A stretch of DNA of 64,000 nt from the NCBI GenBank assembly GCA_023392535.1, contig JAEVYY010000007.1, positions 145,202 to 209,201 of the forward strand, given 5' to 3'. Positions 23,974-33,400 of the stretch are shown here, piece after piece. Below the pieces are notes generated by a model. It was not told where the DNA came from. It saw nothing but the letters and a program-made list of their open reading frames with translations, and did not search any database. The position numbers and the translations under genes are program-made. This stretch comes from Bacillota bacterium. GTDB lineage: Bacteria > Bacillota > Clostridia > Lachnospirales > Lachnospiraceae. How positions within the stretch are numbered: position 1 is the stretch's first letter; each line of letters opens with the position of its first letter.

Positions 23974-25709
23974 TTCAATATCTTCAAAAGAAATATGCGA
24001 TGTCTGAAAAAGGAGCAAAAGATCTTTTGCGTTCCATCATCTGGACGGCAGCCATGGATATCAGTTTTATGATCCCGGTTATCCTTGCTTTTAAATTTTT
24101 AGAGGAAACGATTCGGTTACTACTCGATCCTTTTGATGGAATAAGAAGCAGTGTATTATACTATTGCGTCATGGCTGCTGGTTTCCTTCTGATTATGTTT
24201 ATAATCGCATGTTTCCAATATGACTCAACTTACACAAAAATCTATGAAGAAAGTGCCAAAAGACGAATTAATCTGGCAGAAACACTAAGGAAGCTTCCAC
24301 TTTCCTTTTTCGGCAGAAAGGATATTGCTGATTTAAGTGCTACCATAATGGACGATGCCACCCAGATAGAGCAGCTTTTTTCTCATGCGGTTCCTCAGAT
24401 CTATGCGGCTGTCATAAATATTCTGATGATAGGAGTCCTGTTATTTTTATACAATTGGAGGCTTTCTCTTGCTGTATTTTGGGTAGTTCCGGTTGCCTTA
24501 TTTATTTTTTTATTATCCAGAAAGATGCAAAGCAGTATGCATACAGAACTTTATCATATCAAGAGGGATATCACAGATAATATTCAGGAAAGGCTCGATT
24601 CTGCTCATGAAATAAAAGCCTATAATAGAGAAGAATCATTCACAAATGCTTTAAATTTAAAGCTGGACCATTATGAAAAGTATATGGTAAAAGGAGAACT
24701 TTTGATTGGTGCCTTTCTTAATCTGTCATTTGCCTTTTTAAAACTGGGACTCCCGAGCGTGATACTGTATGGTGCCTTTCTTTTAATGAAAGGCACAGTA
24801 CCCATTTTTACGTACCTTGTCTTTCTTGTAGTGACAGCGCGTGTCTATAATCCCATTATGGAAACGATGAATAATCTTGCCATGCTTATGTTTTTAAGAG
24901 TACGTATCCAGCGTATGAAAGAAATGGATGAAATGCCGAGACAGGAAGGCAATTTGGAATTCCATCCGGTTCATTACGATATTGAATTCAAAAATGTTTA
25001 TTTTTCCTACCAGGACGGTGTTCAGACTTTAGAAGATGTAAGCTTTCTAGCAAAGCAAGGTCAGGTAACAGCGCTTGTTGGTCCTTCGGGAGGGGGGAAG
25101 AGTACGGTCGCAAAGCTTTCTGCCCGATTTTGGGATGTTGAGAAAGGTACTATCACATTAGGAGGTATTGACATCTCGCAGATTGATCCCGAAACACTTT
25201 TAAATTATTACTCCATCGTTTTTCAGGATGTTACACTTTTTAATGCGAGCGTTATGGACAATATACGTCTTGGAAAAAAAGATGCATCGGAAGAGGAGGT
25301 GCTAAGAGCAGCGAAGCTTGCCCAATGCGATGAATTCGTTAAGAAACTTACAAATGGCTATGATACTCTGATCGGTGAAAACGGGGAAAAATTATCAGGA
25401 GGAGAAAGACAGCGTATTTCAATAGCCAGAGCAATATTAAAGGATGCCCCTATTATTTTGCTTGATGAGGCTACTGCATCGCTGGATGTGGAGAATGAAA
25501 GCAAAATTCAGAATGCCCTGAGTGAACTCGTAAAGAATAAGACAGTTCTCATTATCGCTCATCGCATGCGGACTGTATCAGGGGCGGATAAAATCGTTGT
25601 GTTAAAAAATGGATCTGTCGTAGAGACAGGAACTCCATTCGAATTAAAGGATAAAAATGGAGTTTTTTCGAGACTTCTGAAACAGCAACTTAATTGTAAT
25701 TCTTTATGA
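23970..25709 (+). CDS. ABC transporter, YbtQ/IrtB-like half
   Basis: This 579-residue partner of the preceding gene has a six-helix membrane domain and an ATPase with G-P-S-G-G-G-K-S-T, L-S-G-G-E-R-Q-R-I, L-L-D-E-A-T-A-S-L-D-V-E-N-E and I-I-A-H-R-M. Both catalytic sites of the heterodimer look complete. ATG 23970 overlaps the upstream stop codon and follows AAAGGAG; the frame upstream of it lies inside the previous gene. A terminator follows. It is expected to act with the 22168 product in the cytoplasmic membrane. Confidence 0.82.
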   Translation: MIQYLQKKYAMSEKGAKDLLRSIIWTAAMDISFMIPVILAFKFLEETIRLLLDPFDGIRSSVLYYCVMAAGFLLIMFIIACFQYDSTYTKIYEESAKRRINLAETLRKLPLSFFGRKDIADLSATIMDDATQIEQLFSHAVPQIYAAVINILMIGVLLFLYNWRLSLAVFWVVPVALFIFLLSRKMQSSMHTELYHIKRDITDNIQERLDSAHEIKAYNREESFTNALNLKLDHYEKYMVKGELLIGAFLNLSFAFLKLGLPSVILYGAFLLMKGTVPIFTYLVFLVVTARVYNPIMETMNNLAMLMFLRVRIQRMKEMDEMPRQEGNLEFHPVHYDIEFKNVYFSYQDGVQTLEDVSFLAKQGQVTALVGPSGGGKSTVAKLSARFWDVEKGTITLGGIDISQIDPETLLNYYSIVFQDVTLFNASVMDNIRLGKKDASEEEVLRAAKLAQCDEFVKKLTNGYDTLIGENGEKLSGGERQRISIARAILKDAPIILLDEATASLDVENESKIQNALSELVKNKTVLIIAHRMRTVSGADKIVVLKNGSVVETGTPFELKDKNGVFSRLLKQQLNCNSL

Positions 25710-25726
25710 ACAAGACCCCCCAAATA

Positions 25727-25775
25727 AAAAGACAGCATTTTTCATTTTCTTAGAAAAGCAAATGCTGTCTTTTCG
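25727..25775 (+). terminator. Terminator of first ABC pair
   Basis: AAAAGACAGCATTT / AAATGCTGTCTTTT 14-bp stem with a 19-nt loop that can fold further, ending in TTTT. Confidence 0.75.
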
Positions 25776-25826
25776 TATTGGTCAGAACTGCTTACATCCA
25801 CTGGCCAGAATCATTTATAAACATCC

Positions 25827-25855
25827 TTGACAAGAGAATGAAAAAGAGATATATT
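25827..25855 (+). promoter_or_regulatory. Promoter of tetR at 25904
   Basis: TTGACA (25827-25832), 17 bp, TATATT (25850-25855). Confidence 0.75.
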
Positions 25856-25858
25856 TAT

Positions 25859-25880
25859 AACGGTGTTATGAAACACTGTT
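25859..25880. promoter_or_regulatory. Palindromic operator of the 25904 TetR
   Basis: AACGGTGTT-ATGA-AACACTGTT, one mismatched pair in 9, just after the -10 box. It is unrelated to the GTTAGT repeats, so this TetR probably autoregulates here and is not the obvious reader of those repeats. Confidence 0.6.
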
Positions 25881-25903
25881 TTAGATATGAAAGGAGGTGC
25901 GTT

Positions 25904-26521
25904 ATGGCAAAACAAATAGAGGGAGTCTATGAAAAGGTATTGGCATGTGCAAAAAAAGAATTTCTGAGCAAAGGATTTAAGGATGCCTCTCTACGTGTGA
26001 TTGCGCAGGAGGCGGGCACCAGTACAGGTTCTATTTATACTCGTTTTCATAACAAAGAAGGCTTATTCCACGCCATTGTCTTTCCAGTAGTGGAAGAACT
26101 AAAGAACTGGTTCCTGTCGGTGCAGGAATCCTTCCATCAGAAAGATGCAGAATTTCAGAAGCAGAATATGTTTCAATATAGCGGAATAGAAGCTGAGGAA
26201 TTAGTATCCTATATCTATCAACATTATGACATTTTCAAACTGCTTTTGGATTGCTCAGAAGGTACTGAGTTTTCTGATTTCTTGAACCAGTTGGTAGAGA
26301 TCGAGATGGAATACACCATAAAGTATATGGATTCGATAGGAGATCAAGTCCTTCAAAAGGGAACGATAAGTCCGGAATTTCTTCATATCGTGACCAGCGC
26401 CTACTTTTCTGGAGTATTTGAAATTGTGCGGCATAATATGAAACAAGAGGATGGCATACTCTATGCAAGGCAACTGCGAGAGTTCTATTATGCAGGTTTT
26501 GCAAAAATCTATCAATGGTAA
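25904..26521 (+). CDS. TetR family regulator between the two ABC pairs
   Basis: This 205-residue regulator has a typical HTH (S-L-R-V-I-A-Q-E-A-G-T-S-T-G-S-I-Y-T-R-F) and a helical effector domain I cannot assign. ATG 25904 follows AAGGAGGTG (25891-25899); the frame upstream covers the promoter and operator and is not coding. It has its own promoter, palindrome and terminator, so it is a separate unit inserted between two ABC operons that carry a different operator. It may still regulate the transporters indirectly. Confidence 0.9.
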   Translation: MAKQIEGVYEKVLACAKKEFLSKGFKDASLRVIAQEAGTSTGSIYTRFHNKEGLFHAIVFPVVEELKNWFLSVQESFHQKDAEFQKQNMFQYSGIEAEELVSYIYQHYDIFKLLLDCSEGTEFSDFLNQLVEIEMEYTIKYMDSIGDQVLQKGTISPEFLHIVTSAYFSGVFEIVRHNMKQEDGILYARQLREFYYAGFAKIYQW

Positions 26522-26547
26522 ACAGAGAGAAGAGGTGCCTGAAAACT

Positions 26548-26569
26548 GCGGGATAAGCCCGCTTTTTTT
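26548..26569 (+). terminator. Terminator of tetR at 25904
   Basis: GCGGG-ATAAG-CCCGC followed by seven T. Confidence 0.75.
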
Positions 26570-26578
26570 AAAAACAAA

Positions 26579-26596
26579 GGTTAGATAAAACTAACC
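26579..26596. promoter_or_regulatory. GTTAGT-type operator, copy 2
   Basis: GGTTAGA-TAAA-ACTAACC, 7-4-7 with one mismatch, 15 bp before ATG 26612 and next to AAAGGAGG. Confidence 0.7.
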
Positions 26597-26611
26597 ATAA
26601 AAGGAGGATTT

Positions 26612-28366
26612 ATGAACCAATTAAAGAAGGGTCCGTTATTAAGAATATGGGAATTGGCAAAGTCAGAACACGCAAGACTGAAAATTTCTATTCTGCTATC
26701 CGTTTTTGGAGTTTTTTCAGGGTTTATTCCATATTTTTGCGCCGGAAAAATTATTATTATGTTGCTTGGCGGGGCAGCAGAAATGAGGAACTGTATCCCA
26801 TGGCTTATGTTAGCACTCGCTGGAAGTATCGGAAAAGTATTACTTACAACACTTTCAACTGCCAAGTCACATATTGCAACCTTTGCTGTTCTGGCCGAAG
26901 TAAGAAGCAAATGTATCCATAAGCTTTCTAATCTTTCAATGGGGACATTGCAAAATCAGTCGATAGGAAGGTGGAAGAGTATTTTAGTAGATCAGATCGA
27001 AAATATGGAGAAAACGCTGGCTCATTTGCTTCCGGAGATGACATCCAATAGCTTGGCTCCACTGGTGCTTCTTGTAGCTCTTTTTTCAATCGATTGGAGG
27101 TTGGCACTGATTTCTATTGTAACACTGCCTATAGGTCTGATTTTTATGATGATCACTATGAGGAGCTATCCTGTAAAGTATCGGGAATCCGTACAGATAG
27201 GTAAGACAATGAATGATTCTATCGTAGAATATGTAAACGGCATTGAAGTAATTAAGGCTTTCAATCAGGGAAAAGAAGCATATGCGGGATATGTGGATAC
27301 GGTTAATGGAAATGCAGAATTCTTTTATGATTGGATGAAAAGTGGGCAATTTGCAATGGCTTGTTATAAGAATATTAGTCCGGCTGTTCTAATTGGTGTG
27401 TTACCTGTGGGATTTGTATTCTATCTCAATGGAAGCCTAACATCTTCCGCTTTTATTATGGTGATAATTCTGTCTATGGGAATTGTGGGACCTATCATAG
27501 CAGCTTCCAATTTTATTGACTCACTGGCTCAGACGGGAACTATTATCGAATCGATAGAGACTATTTTAAATGCGAAAGAACAGCATCATCCTAAGAAATA
27601 TGTGAAACTGCGGGGAACGGATATTGAGATGGAGCACGTTTCTTTTTCCTATGAAGAAGAGAAAGGGTTTGTATTGAACAATATAAGCCTGATGATCAGG
27701 CAGGGAACTATGAATGCCTTTGTAGGACCAAGTGGGAGTGGAAAGTCAACGATCACGAAACTGATTGCGGGTTTCTGGGATGCGGATAAGGGTAATATTC
27801 GTATTGGACAAAAGGAAATCAGACAGATTCCACTAGCGCAGATATCGGACAATATTGCCTATGTGTCACAGGAAAATTTCTTGTTTGATGATACCATTCG
27901 TGAAAATATCCGTATGGGAAAAGAAAATGCAACGGATAAAGAAGTAGAAGATGTTGCTAAAAAAGCTGGCTGCGATGAATTCATTCGAAAATTGGAACAT
28001 GGATATGATACGACGGTAGGCGGAGGAGGGGCACATCTTTCGGGTGGCGAAAGACAGAGAATAGCCATTGCAAGAGCGATGCTAAAGAATGCTCCTATTG
28101 TGATTCTGGATGAAGCGACTGCCTATATTGATCCGGAAAATGAGGCGATCATCCAAAAAGCAATCTCCAAGCTGGTACAGGGGAAAACCCTGATTATGAT
28201 AGCACATCGTTTGTCAACGATTATAGATGCGGACCAGATTCTATTGGTGGATCAGGGAGAAATCAGTGCACGGGGAACCCATGAACAGCTATTAAAAAAA
28301 TCTGCTTTGTATCAGAACATGTGGAATGCGCATACAGGAGTAAAAGAGGGGGAACAGGCATGTTAG
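26612..28366 (+). CDS. ABC transporter, second YbtP/IrtA-like half
   Basis: This 584-residue protein has a six-helix membrane domain and an ATPase with G-P-S-G-S-G-K-S-T, L-S-G-G-E-R-Q-R-I, I-L-D-E-A-T-A-Y-I-D-P-E-N-E and I-A-H-R-L-S-T. It belongs to the same family as the 22168 product and overlaps its partner gene by 7 bp. The operator and AAAGGAGG ribosome site directly precede it, so repression would block expression of the pair. Two tandem, similarly regulated pairs suggest two related substrates, for example different metallophores, rather than simple redundancy (inference). Confidence 0.82.
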   Translation: MNQLKKGPLLRIWELAKSEHARLKISILLSVFGVFSGFIPYFCAGKIIIMLLGGAAEMRNCIPWLMLALAGSIGKVLLTTLSTAKSHIATFAVLAEVRSKCIHKLSNLSMGTLQNQSIGRWKSILVDQIENMEKTLAHLLPEMTSNSLAPLVLLVALFSIDWRLALISIVTLPIGLIFMMITMRSYPVKYRESVQIGKTMNDSIVEYVNGIEVIKAFNQGKEAYAGYVDTVNGNAEFFYDWMKSGQFAMACYKNISPAVLIGVLPVGFVFYLNGSLTSSAFIMVIILSMGIVGPIIAASNFIDSLAQTGTIIESIETILNAKEQHHPKKYVKLRGTDIEMEHVSFSYEEEKGFVLNNISLMIRQGTMNAFVGPSGSGKSTITKLIAGFWDADKGNIRIGQKEIRQIPLAQISDNIAYVSQENFLFDDTIRENIRMGKENATDKEVEDVAKKAGCDEFIRKLEHGYDTTVGGGGAHLSGGERQRIAIARAMLKNAPIVILDEATAYIDPENEAIIQKAISKLVQGKTLIMIAHRLSTIIDADQILLVDQGEISARGTHEQLLKKSALYQNMWNAHTGVKEGEQAC

Positions 28367-30093
28367 AAATCTTTAAAAAGATCTGGAGATTCGCAGGAGA
28401 AGAACAGAAAAATATTAAGAAATCCATTCTGCTAGGTTTTGTAAATGCAATTTTTCATATGATGCAGATAGGTGCCATTTTTTTGACCATACAGGCATTG
28501 GTATTAGGAGTAACAGAAACAAGAACAAGCTGGTTTATTTTTACAATCCTGTTCATTAGTATTGCAGGAAAGATTGCTACTAATTATTTTTCACAACTAC
28601 AACAGACGCATGCAGGTTATTTTATGGCCGCCAATAAAAGAATCTATATTGGAAATAAAATGAAGTTGATACCAATGGGATTTTTTAATCAAAGCAGTCT
28701 TGGAAATATTACGGGGATTTGTACCACTGTTCTGGGAGATGTGGAGATGACAGCACCAATGGTCATGGTGCTGACTTTGGGTGGATTTCTCACAACTATC
28801 GTATTTACGATCTATATGCTGATCTTTGACTGGAGGATGGGAGTGATTACCGCAATTGGAGTATCCCTGTTTTGTCTTATCACTTCTTCCATGGAGAAAA
28901 AATCAAGAAATACAGCACCCAAAAGACAAAAAGCGCAAGCAGAACTAGTTGAAAATATGTTAGAAATAATTCAGGGAATGGGAGTCGTCAAGTCATTTAA
29001 TTTATCAAAGATTGATCATAAAAAAGTGGACCTGGCGATTGAAAAAAGTAAAAATACGAATCTTGCGATGGAAAGCCTGATTACACCGTATAACATCATG
29101 CAGGAAGTAATACTTCGAATTTTTAGTATTATAATGATGGCAGCCGCGTTATTGTTTTATTTTAAGGGAACAATGGAGCTTACCTATTCGCTGATGTTTA
29201 TAGTAGTTTCTTTTATCGTCTTTGAGCAGATAGAGTCTGCCGGACATGGGGTTGCGATTCTTCGTGTTTGCGGCAGTTCCATAGATCAGGCAAATCAAAT
29301 AGATCACACTCCTGTAATGGATGAAAAAGGAAAGCCAAGAAAAACTGATACACATGATATTACATTAGAGCATGTTGATTTTTCTTATGAGCAGCGTCAG
29401 ATTTTAAAAGATGTCAGTGTACGCATAAAGGATAAGACAATGACTGCCATTATTGGACCGAGTGGCTCCGGAAAGACCACCATCTGTAACCTTATTGCGA
29501 GATTTTGGGATGTGGATAAGGGAAAAATCTCAATCGGGGGGACAGATATTCGGGAATATACGTTGGAATCCCTAATGGATCAGATGAGCATGGTATTTCA
29601 AAGTGTGTATCTGTTTGGAGACACGATTGAGAATAATATTCGTTTCGGAAAACCAATGGCATCCAGACAGGAAGTGATTGTGGCTGCAAAAAAGGCTTGC
29701 TGCCATGAATTTATCATTTCCCTGCCGCAGGGCTATGATACCATAATCGGAGAAAACGGTTTTTCTCTTTCCGGGGGAGAGAAGCAAAGAATATCCATAG
29801 CCAGAGCGATCTTAAAGGACGCACCTATTATTATCTTTGACGAAGCAACAGCCAATGTGGATCCCGAAAATGAAGCTCATTTACAGAAAGCGTTTGAAGA
29901 ACTGACGAAGGATAAAACCATCATTATGATTGCTCACCGGCTGAAAACGGTTCGTCATGCAGATCAAATAGTAGTAGTGGAGGAAGGAAGGGTTGTGCAA
30001 AAAGGAAGGCATGAAGAATTAATTCGAAAGGATGGCATCTATAAAAGGTTTGTAAGTGAGAGAACGGAAGCGGCTTCCTGGAGAGTCTCCTAG
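28360..30093 (+). CDS. ABC transporter, second YbtQ/IrtB-like half
   Basis: This 577-residue partner of the 26612 product has G-P-S-G-S-G-K-T-T, L-S-G-G-E-K-Q-R-I, I-F-D-E-A-T-A-N-V-D-P-E-N-E and I-A-H-R-L-K-T. ATG 28360 lies inside the end of the upstream gene, after GAGGGGG. Its segment R-F-G-K-P...A-A-K-K-A-C-C-H-E-F closely matches the start of the truncated ABC gene at 35716, which is therefore a broken paralogue of this half. Confidence 0.82.
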   Translation: MLEIFKKIWRFAGEEQKNIKKSILLGFVNAIFHMMQIGAIFLTIQALVLGVTETRTSWFIFTILFISIAGKIATNYFSQLQQTHAGYFMAANKRIYIGNKMKLIPMGFFNQSSLGNITGICTTVLGDVEMTAPMVMVLTLGGFLTTIVFTIYMLIFDWRMGVITAIGVSLFCLITSSMEKKSRNTAPKRQKAQAELVENMLEIIQGMGVVKSFNLSKIDHKKVDLAIEKSKNTNLAMESLITPYNIMQEVILRIFSIIMMAAALLFYFKGTMELTYSLMFIVVSFIVFEQIESAGHGVAILRVCGSSIDQANQIDHTPVMDEKGKPRKTDTHDITLEHVDFSYEQRQILKDVSVRIKDKTMTAIIGPSGSGKTTICNLIARFWDVDKGKISIGGTDIREYTLESLMDQMSMVFQSVYLFGDTIENNIRFGKPMASRQEVIVAAKKACCHEFIISLPQGYDTIIGENGFSLSGGEKQRISIARAILKDAPIIIFDEATANVDPENEAHLQKAFEELTKDKTIIMIAHRLKTVRHADQIVVVEEGRVVQKGRHEELIRKDGIYKRFVSERTEAASWRVS

Positions 30094-30104
30094 AAGGATA
30101 AAAA

Positions 30105-30133
30105 TTGACATTTTAATTATTACCATGTATTGT
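30105..30133 (+). promoter_or_regulatory. Promoter of DUF6176 gene
   Basis: TTGACA (30105-30110), 17 bp, TATTGT (30128-30133); the -10 box abuts operator copy 3. Confidence 0.6.
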
Positions 30134-30156
30134 TTAGTTAGTAACAACTAACTAAA
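30133..30156. promoter_or_regulatory. GTTAGT-type operator, copy 3
   Basis: Perfect 10-4-10 palindrome: TTTAGTTAGT and ACTAACTAAA around AACA, directly after the -10 box and before AAAGGAGG. Confidence 0.8.
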
Positions 30157-30167
30157 GGAGGTATAGT

Positions 30168-30509
30168 ATGGATACTGCGTTATGGAAAGCAAAAGTGAAG
30201 ACAGGAAAAGAATCTTTAGCTCGTGAATGGGTTAATTTCCTAAAAAAAAATAAAGAAGAGGGGGAGAAAACGCTTGCAAATGAGAAGGAGTATCTGGAAA
30301 TTTATTTTATCAGCGAGGAAAAGGGAGTTACTTATCTTTATATGTTTGTAATGGCAGAAGATCTGGAGTATGCTAATAAAGTTGCAGCAGAAAGCAAAAA
30401 CCCTATGGATGCCAAGCATTTTGAATATATGTCGCTCTGCCTTGATGAGAAAGATTGGATACGGATAGATCCTGAGCTTATCCTAAGGTCAAATATACAA
30501 TTTCAGTAA
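30168..30509 (+). CDS. Small DUF6176-type protein
   Basis: This 113-residue soluble protein resembles the DUF6176 family, a small ferredoxin-like (dimeric alpha-beta barrel) fold suggested by alternating strands (W-K-A-K-V-K, L-E-I-Y-F-I-S, V-T-Y-L-Y-M-F-V-M-A). The fold is shared with heme-degrading and quinone monooxygenases, but I see no diagnostic heme or catalytic residues. It carries its own copy of the operator found at the ABC and ECF genes, so it belongs to that regulon and may handle the imported compound (inference). It converges on the ECF operon at a strong terminator. Confidence 0.65.
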   Translation: MDTALWKAKVKTGKESLAREWVNFLKKNKEEGEKTLANEKEYLEIYFISEEKGVTYLYMFVMAEDLEYANKVAAESKNPMDAKHFEYMSLCLDEKDWIRIDPELILRSNIQFQ

Positions 30510-30520
30510 TGAAAGAAAGA

Positions 30521-30556
30521 GGCAGGAACAGATCAGGAGGTCTGTTCCTGCCTTTT
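30521..30556. terminator. Bidirectional terminator between DUF6176 and ECF operon
   Basis: GGCAGGAACAGA / TCTGTTCCTGCC perfect 12-bp stem followed by TTTT on the + strand and TCTTTC on the minus strand. It overlaps the stop codon of the ECF ATPase gene. Confidence 0.8.
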
Positions 30557-32032
30557 CAAAAAGAATCGTTTCAATCTATCGGTAGATTTATTGCTAAGAC
30601 CGTAAGTTTCTTTTAATCTTCCCTGCTCCAGATGAATAACATCTGTACAGCAATGCAAAATTAGTTCCAGATCATGTGTAATGACAAAAATCGTCTTGCC
30701 TGTCTTGCTTAAGTCCTTCAAGCAATCTGCCACCTTGCGCATATGTCTGTAATCTAATCCGCTGGTAGGTTCATCAAACAGAATTAAGCTTTTTTCTGCA
30801 GCAATTGCACTGGCAATTGCGACACGTTGTTTTTGTCCACCGGATAAGGCCATTGGATGCTTTTCTTTAAAAGAAATCAAATCAAGATGTGTTAAAATTT
30901 TTTCCGCTAGTTTTTCTTTTTCTTCGACTGTGATGTTACCCTTTTTATTCATGCTAAGCAGGACTTCATCTAGGACACTTTCCGTAAACAGTTGATGATT
31001 TACATCCTGCATTACCATATAACTATATTGTAAGCCTTTCTTAATGGCGCATTCTTTATCTTCCACAGATAAAATCCCTTTGCATCTCCTTTCTAGTCCA
31101 CATAAACATTTGGCAAACGTGGATTTCCCAGCTCCATTATGACCGATAACAGCTACGATGGAGCCTTTTTTTATTTGCATATTTGAAATTTTGATTCCAT
31201 GGACCTTGTCTTTATAAGTATAACTCAAATCAGATACTTTAATAAAGGAATTGCAAGGTGGGACATAAGCATTGGAATAGGAAAGATTTTCGATATTTAA
31301 TGGTCGTATTCCACGCTTTTGGGATTCTACAATACTTAAATTTTTAATTATTTCTGCTGGTAATTCTTCTATAATGCGACCGTCTTTCATCAGAATTAAA
31401 CGGTCAGCCAATTCTCGTAAGAAATAAAGACGGTGTTCCGCGATTATGATAGTCCGGCCTTCCTTTTTCCAGTGTGTAATCATATTGCGCAGATCTTCTA
31501 TTGCCACAGTATCCAGATTGGAGGAGGGCTCATCCAGTACGATAATTTCAGATTTCGCAACGGAAACGCTGGCACAGGCAATTTTTTGTTTTTCACCTCC
31601 GCTCAACTGGAAAATATTACGATTCATCAAAGGTTGGAGATTGAAATCGGACACTGTTTTATCGATTCTTTTATAAATTTCATCAAAACTAACCCCATGA
31701 TTTTCAGGTGCGAAAGCAAGTTCACTGGTGGTATCTATATTAAAGAACTGGGATCTTGGGTTCTGAAATACACATCCTACGTATTTCGAAGTTTCATGAA
31801 TTGGTTCCCTGCTAATATTTTTGCCATGAATAAGAATTTCTCCCGTAAGCGTACCTTCAAAAAAATGAGGAATCAGACCATTGATCAAACGCGTTACGGT
31901 TGTTTTTCCACAACCAGAAGCGCCGGCAATTAATATAGTTTCTCCTTTTTGTATCGTGAGATTCAAATTTTTAATTCCATCCGATTCACTCCCACTATTG
32001 TATGTAAAGCATATATTCTTTAATTCAATCAT
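30533..32032 (-). CDS. ECF transporter dual ATPase (fused EcfA-EcfA')
   Basis: This 499-residue protein has two complete nucleotide-binding domains in tandem. The first (1-~240) has G-A-S-G-C-G-K-T-T, L-S-G-G-E-K-Q-K-I and I-V-L-D-E-P-S-S-N-L-D. The second (~262-499) has G-H-N-G-A-G-K-S-T, L-S-G-G-Q-K-Q-R-V and L-I-L-F-D-E-P-T-S-G-L-D. Energy-coupling-factor importers normally use two ATPases; here they are one chain. It is third in the minus-strand operon S component - EcfT - EcfA, 14 bp after ecfT. Confidence 0.88.
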   Translation of the reverse strand: MIELKNICFTYNSGSESDGIKNLNLTIQKGETILIAGASGCGKTTVTRLINGLIPHFFEGTLTGEILIHGKNISREPIHETSKYVGCVFQNPRSQFFNIDTTSELAFAPENHGVSFDEIYKRIDKTVSDFNLQPLMNRNIFQLSGGEKQKIACASVSVAKSEIIVLDEPSSNLDTVAIEDLRNMITHWKKEGRTIIIAEHRLYFLRELADRLILMKDGRIIEELPAEIIKNLSIVESQKRGIRPLNIENLSYSNAYVPPCNSFIKVSDLSYTYKDKVHGIKISNMQIKKGSIVAVIGHNGAGKSTFAKCLCGLERRCKGILSVEDKECAIKKGLQYSYMVMQDVNHQLFTESVLDEVLLSMNKKGNITVEEKEKLAEKILTHLDLISFKEKHPMALSGGQKQRVAIASAIAAEKSLILFDEPTSGLDYRHMRKVADCLKDLSKTGKTIFVITHDLELILHCCTDVIHLEQGRLKETYGLSNKSTDRLKRFFLKRQEQTS

Positions 32033-32046
32033 ATCGTAACCTCTCT

Positions 32047-32772
32047 CTACTTCATAATAAATAATAATAGACCCGAAAAAGAAATCAATGCGATGATGAT
32101 ATCGGCCTTATGAAAACCAATTTGACAGATATTGGTACGTCTATTGTTACCGCCTAGACCTTTTGTCAAAGAGGCGGCAGAAAGTTCTTCTCCTATTTTT
32201 ACAACGGACATTAAAAGTGGAACTGTAATATATTCCAAAAACAAAATAGGATTTTTGATTAGTATACTGTTTTTTATTCCACGCATCTTCATGGCGACGT
32301 GAATCGATTGTGATTCTTCTATGATGGTAGGTATGAAACGAAACATGACTGAGAGCGGAATGATAATTTTATCACTCAGATACATTTGCTTCATTGCACA
32401 ATTGAACTCACTGACGGTAGTCGTTGACAGTAAATAGTAACCAGAGATAAAACCAGGGACGAATCTTGTTACAAGTCCGGAACAAATTAAAATCATAAAA
32501 TTAGGGATGCCTCTTGTATGTAAAAGTAGTACGGATTCACAGAAAGAAGCAAACAGAAAGATAACAGCATAGATAAAACCACTTTTTAGTTTTTTTTCAC
32601 CTAGCAGTAGAATTGCTGGTAATACTGCAAGCATGATGCGGGCAATCCGATCATAGCCGATAACACCGCCGCTGATGAGGACAATACTCACAGTGGCGGT
32701 TATTAGTATTTTCGTTCTAGGGTCAAGCTGCAACCTAGTTTTTGGAACCCCAAGCATAATGCTATTTTGCAT
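32047..32772 (-). CDS. ecfT: ECF transporter transmembrane component (EcfT)
   Basis: This 241-residue membrane protein is of the EcfT/CbiQ family with several hydrophobic helices. The characteristic A-[AS]-x-x-R-G-type coupling motif is recognisable twice in degenerate form (V-A-M-K-M-R-G and A-A-S-L-T-K-G-L-G-G), the sites that dock on the ATPase. It couples ATP hydrolysis to toppling of the substrate-binding S component encoded just upstream. Confidence 0.85.
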   Translation of the reverse strand: MQNSIMLGVPKTRLQLDPRTKILITATVSIVLISGGVIGYDRIARIMLAVLPAILLLGEKKLKSGFIYAVIFLFASFCESVLLLHTRGIPNFMILICSGLVTRFVPGFISGYYLLSTTTVSEFNCAMKQMYLSDKIIIPLSVMFRFIPTIIEESQSIHVAMKMRGIKNSILIKNPILFLEYITVPLLMSVVKIGEELSAASLTKGLGGNNRRTNICQIGFHKADIIIALISFSGLLLFIMK

Positions 32773-32784
32773 AAGTACCTCCCT

Positions 32785-33366
32785 CTAAGCAATACCTGCT
32801 TTCTGAAAATGTTTGATTAAAACTGCTTTTCCCAAATAAGCACCTGCCATACCACCTACAATGACAAATATCATCATAAGATAAAAAATCCACATGGGCA
32901 TTAAAGACATTAACTTATTGGTATAAGAATCACCATACCCAGCACGTATATTTGCAAAATAGCTCTCCCTCATAAAAAAGAAGGGCCATAATGCGCCCAT
33001 AATCCACTCACTAAAAACAACATAGCCGAGGACCAGGTTTTTAAAGGAACGATAATTACCAGCTTTCATAATGAGATCTCCTAAAAATCCGAAAGACACC
33101 CCAGATATCAATACAGGCCAGGGATGACCACTAATAAACATAAGGATACCGAGAATGATTCCAGTAATTGAGACCATACCAAATTTCTTAACTTTTGTTA
33201 AATAAAGAGTAAAAGGGATACCTGACACAAGGGGACAAAATAGTGGGAGCAATACCATAAAAATTGGAATATATCCCAACATCCCTGTTGCAAAGAAACA
33301 CACAAAATAGAGTGCAGTAAATATTCCAACATGAATTAAATCTTTTGATTGTAACTTTTGATTCAT
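32785..33366 (-). CDS. ECF transporter S component (MptD/Trep_Strep family)
   Basis: This 193-residue membrane protein has about six helices and resembles the MptD/Trep_Strep family of substrate-binding S components, whose substrates are not firmly known. I chose ATG at 33366 because AGGAGG lies just upstream on the minus strand; the longer frame to 33414 reaches into the operator. With EcfT and the fused ATPase it makes a complete dedicated importer. A promoter whose -10 box lies inside operator copy 4 drives it, placing it in the same regulon as the YbtPQ-like pairs. Heme, a siderophore part or a metallophore is possible. Confidence 0.8.
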   Translation of the reverse strand: MNQKLQSKDLIHVGIFTALYFVCFFATGMLGYIPIFMVLLPLFCPLVSGIPFTLYLTKVKKFGMVSITGIILGILMFISGHPWPVLISGVSFGFLGDLIMKAGNYRSFKNLVLGYVVFSEWIMGALWPFFFMRESYFANIRAGYGDSYTNKLMSLMPMWIFYLMMIFVIVGGMAGAYLGKAVLIKHFQKAGIA

Positions 33367-33400
33367 AAAAATCCTCCTGTATCCTATGAGTTTGAAAACA

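Noticed and set aside
27649..28068. Minus-strand frames within ABC transporter genes (also seen inside ilvB, PFOR and GH31)
   Set aside because: They are antisense shadows of conserved coding sequence without ribosome sites or recognisable products.
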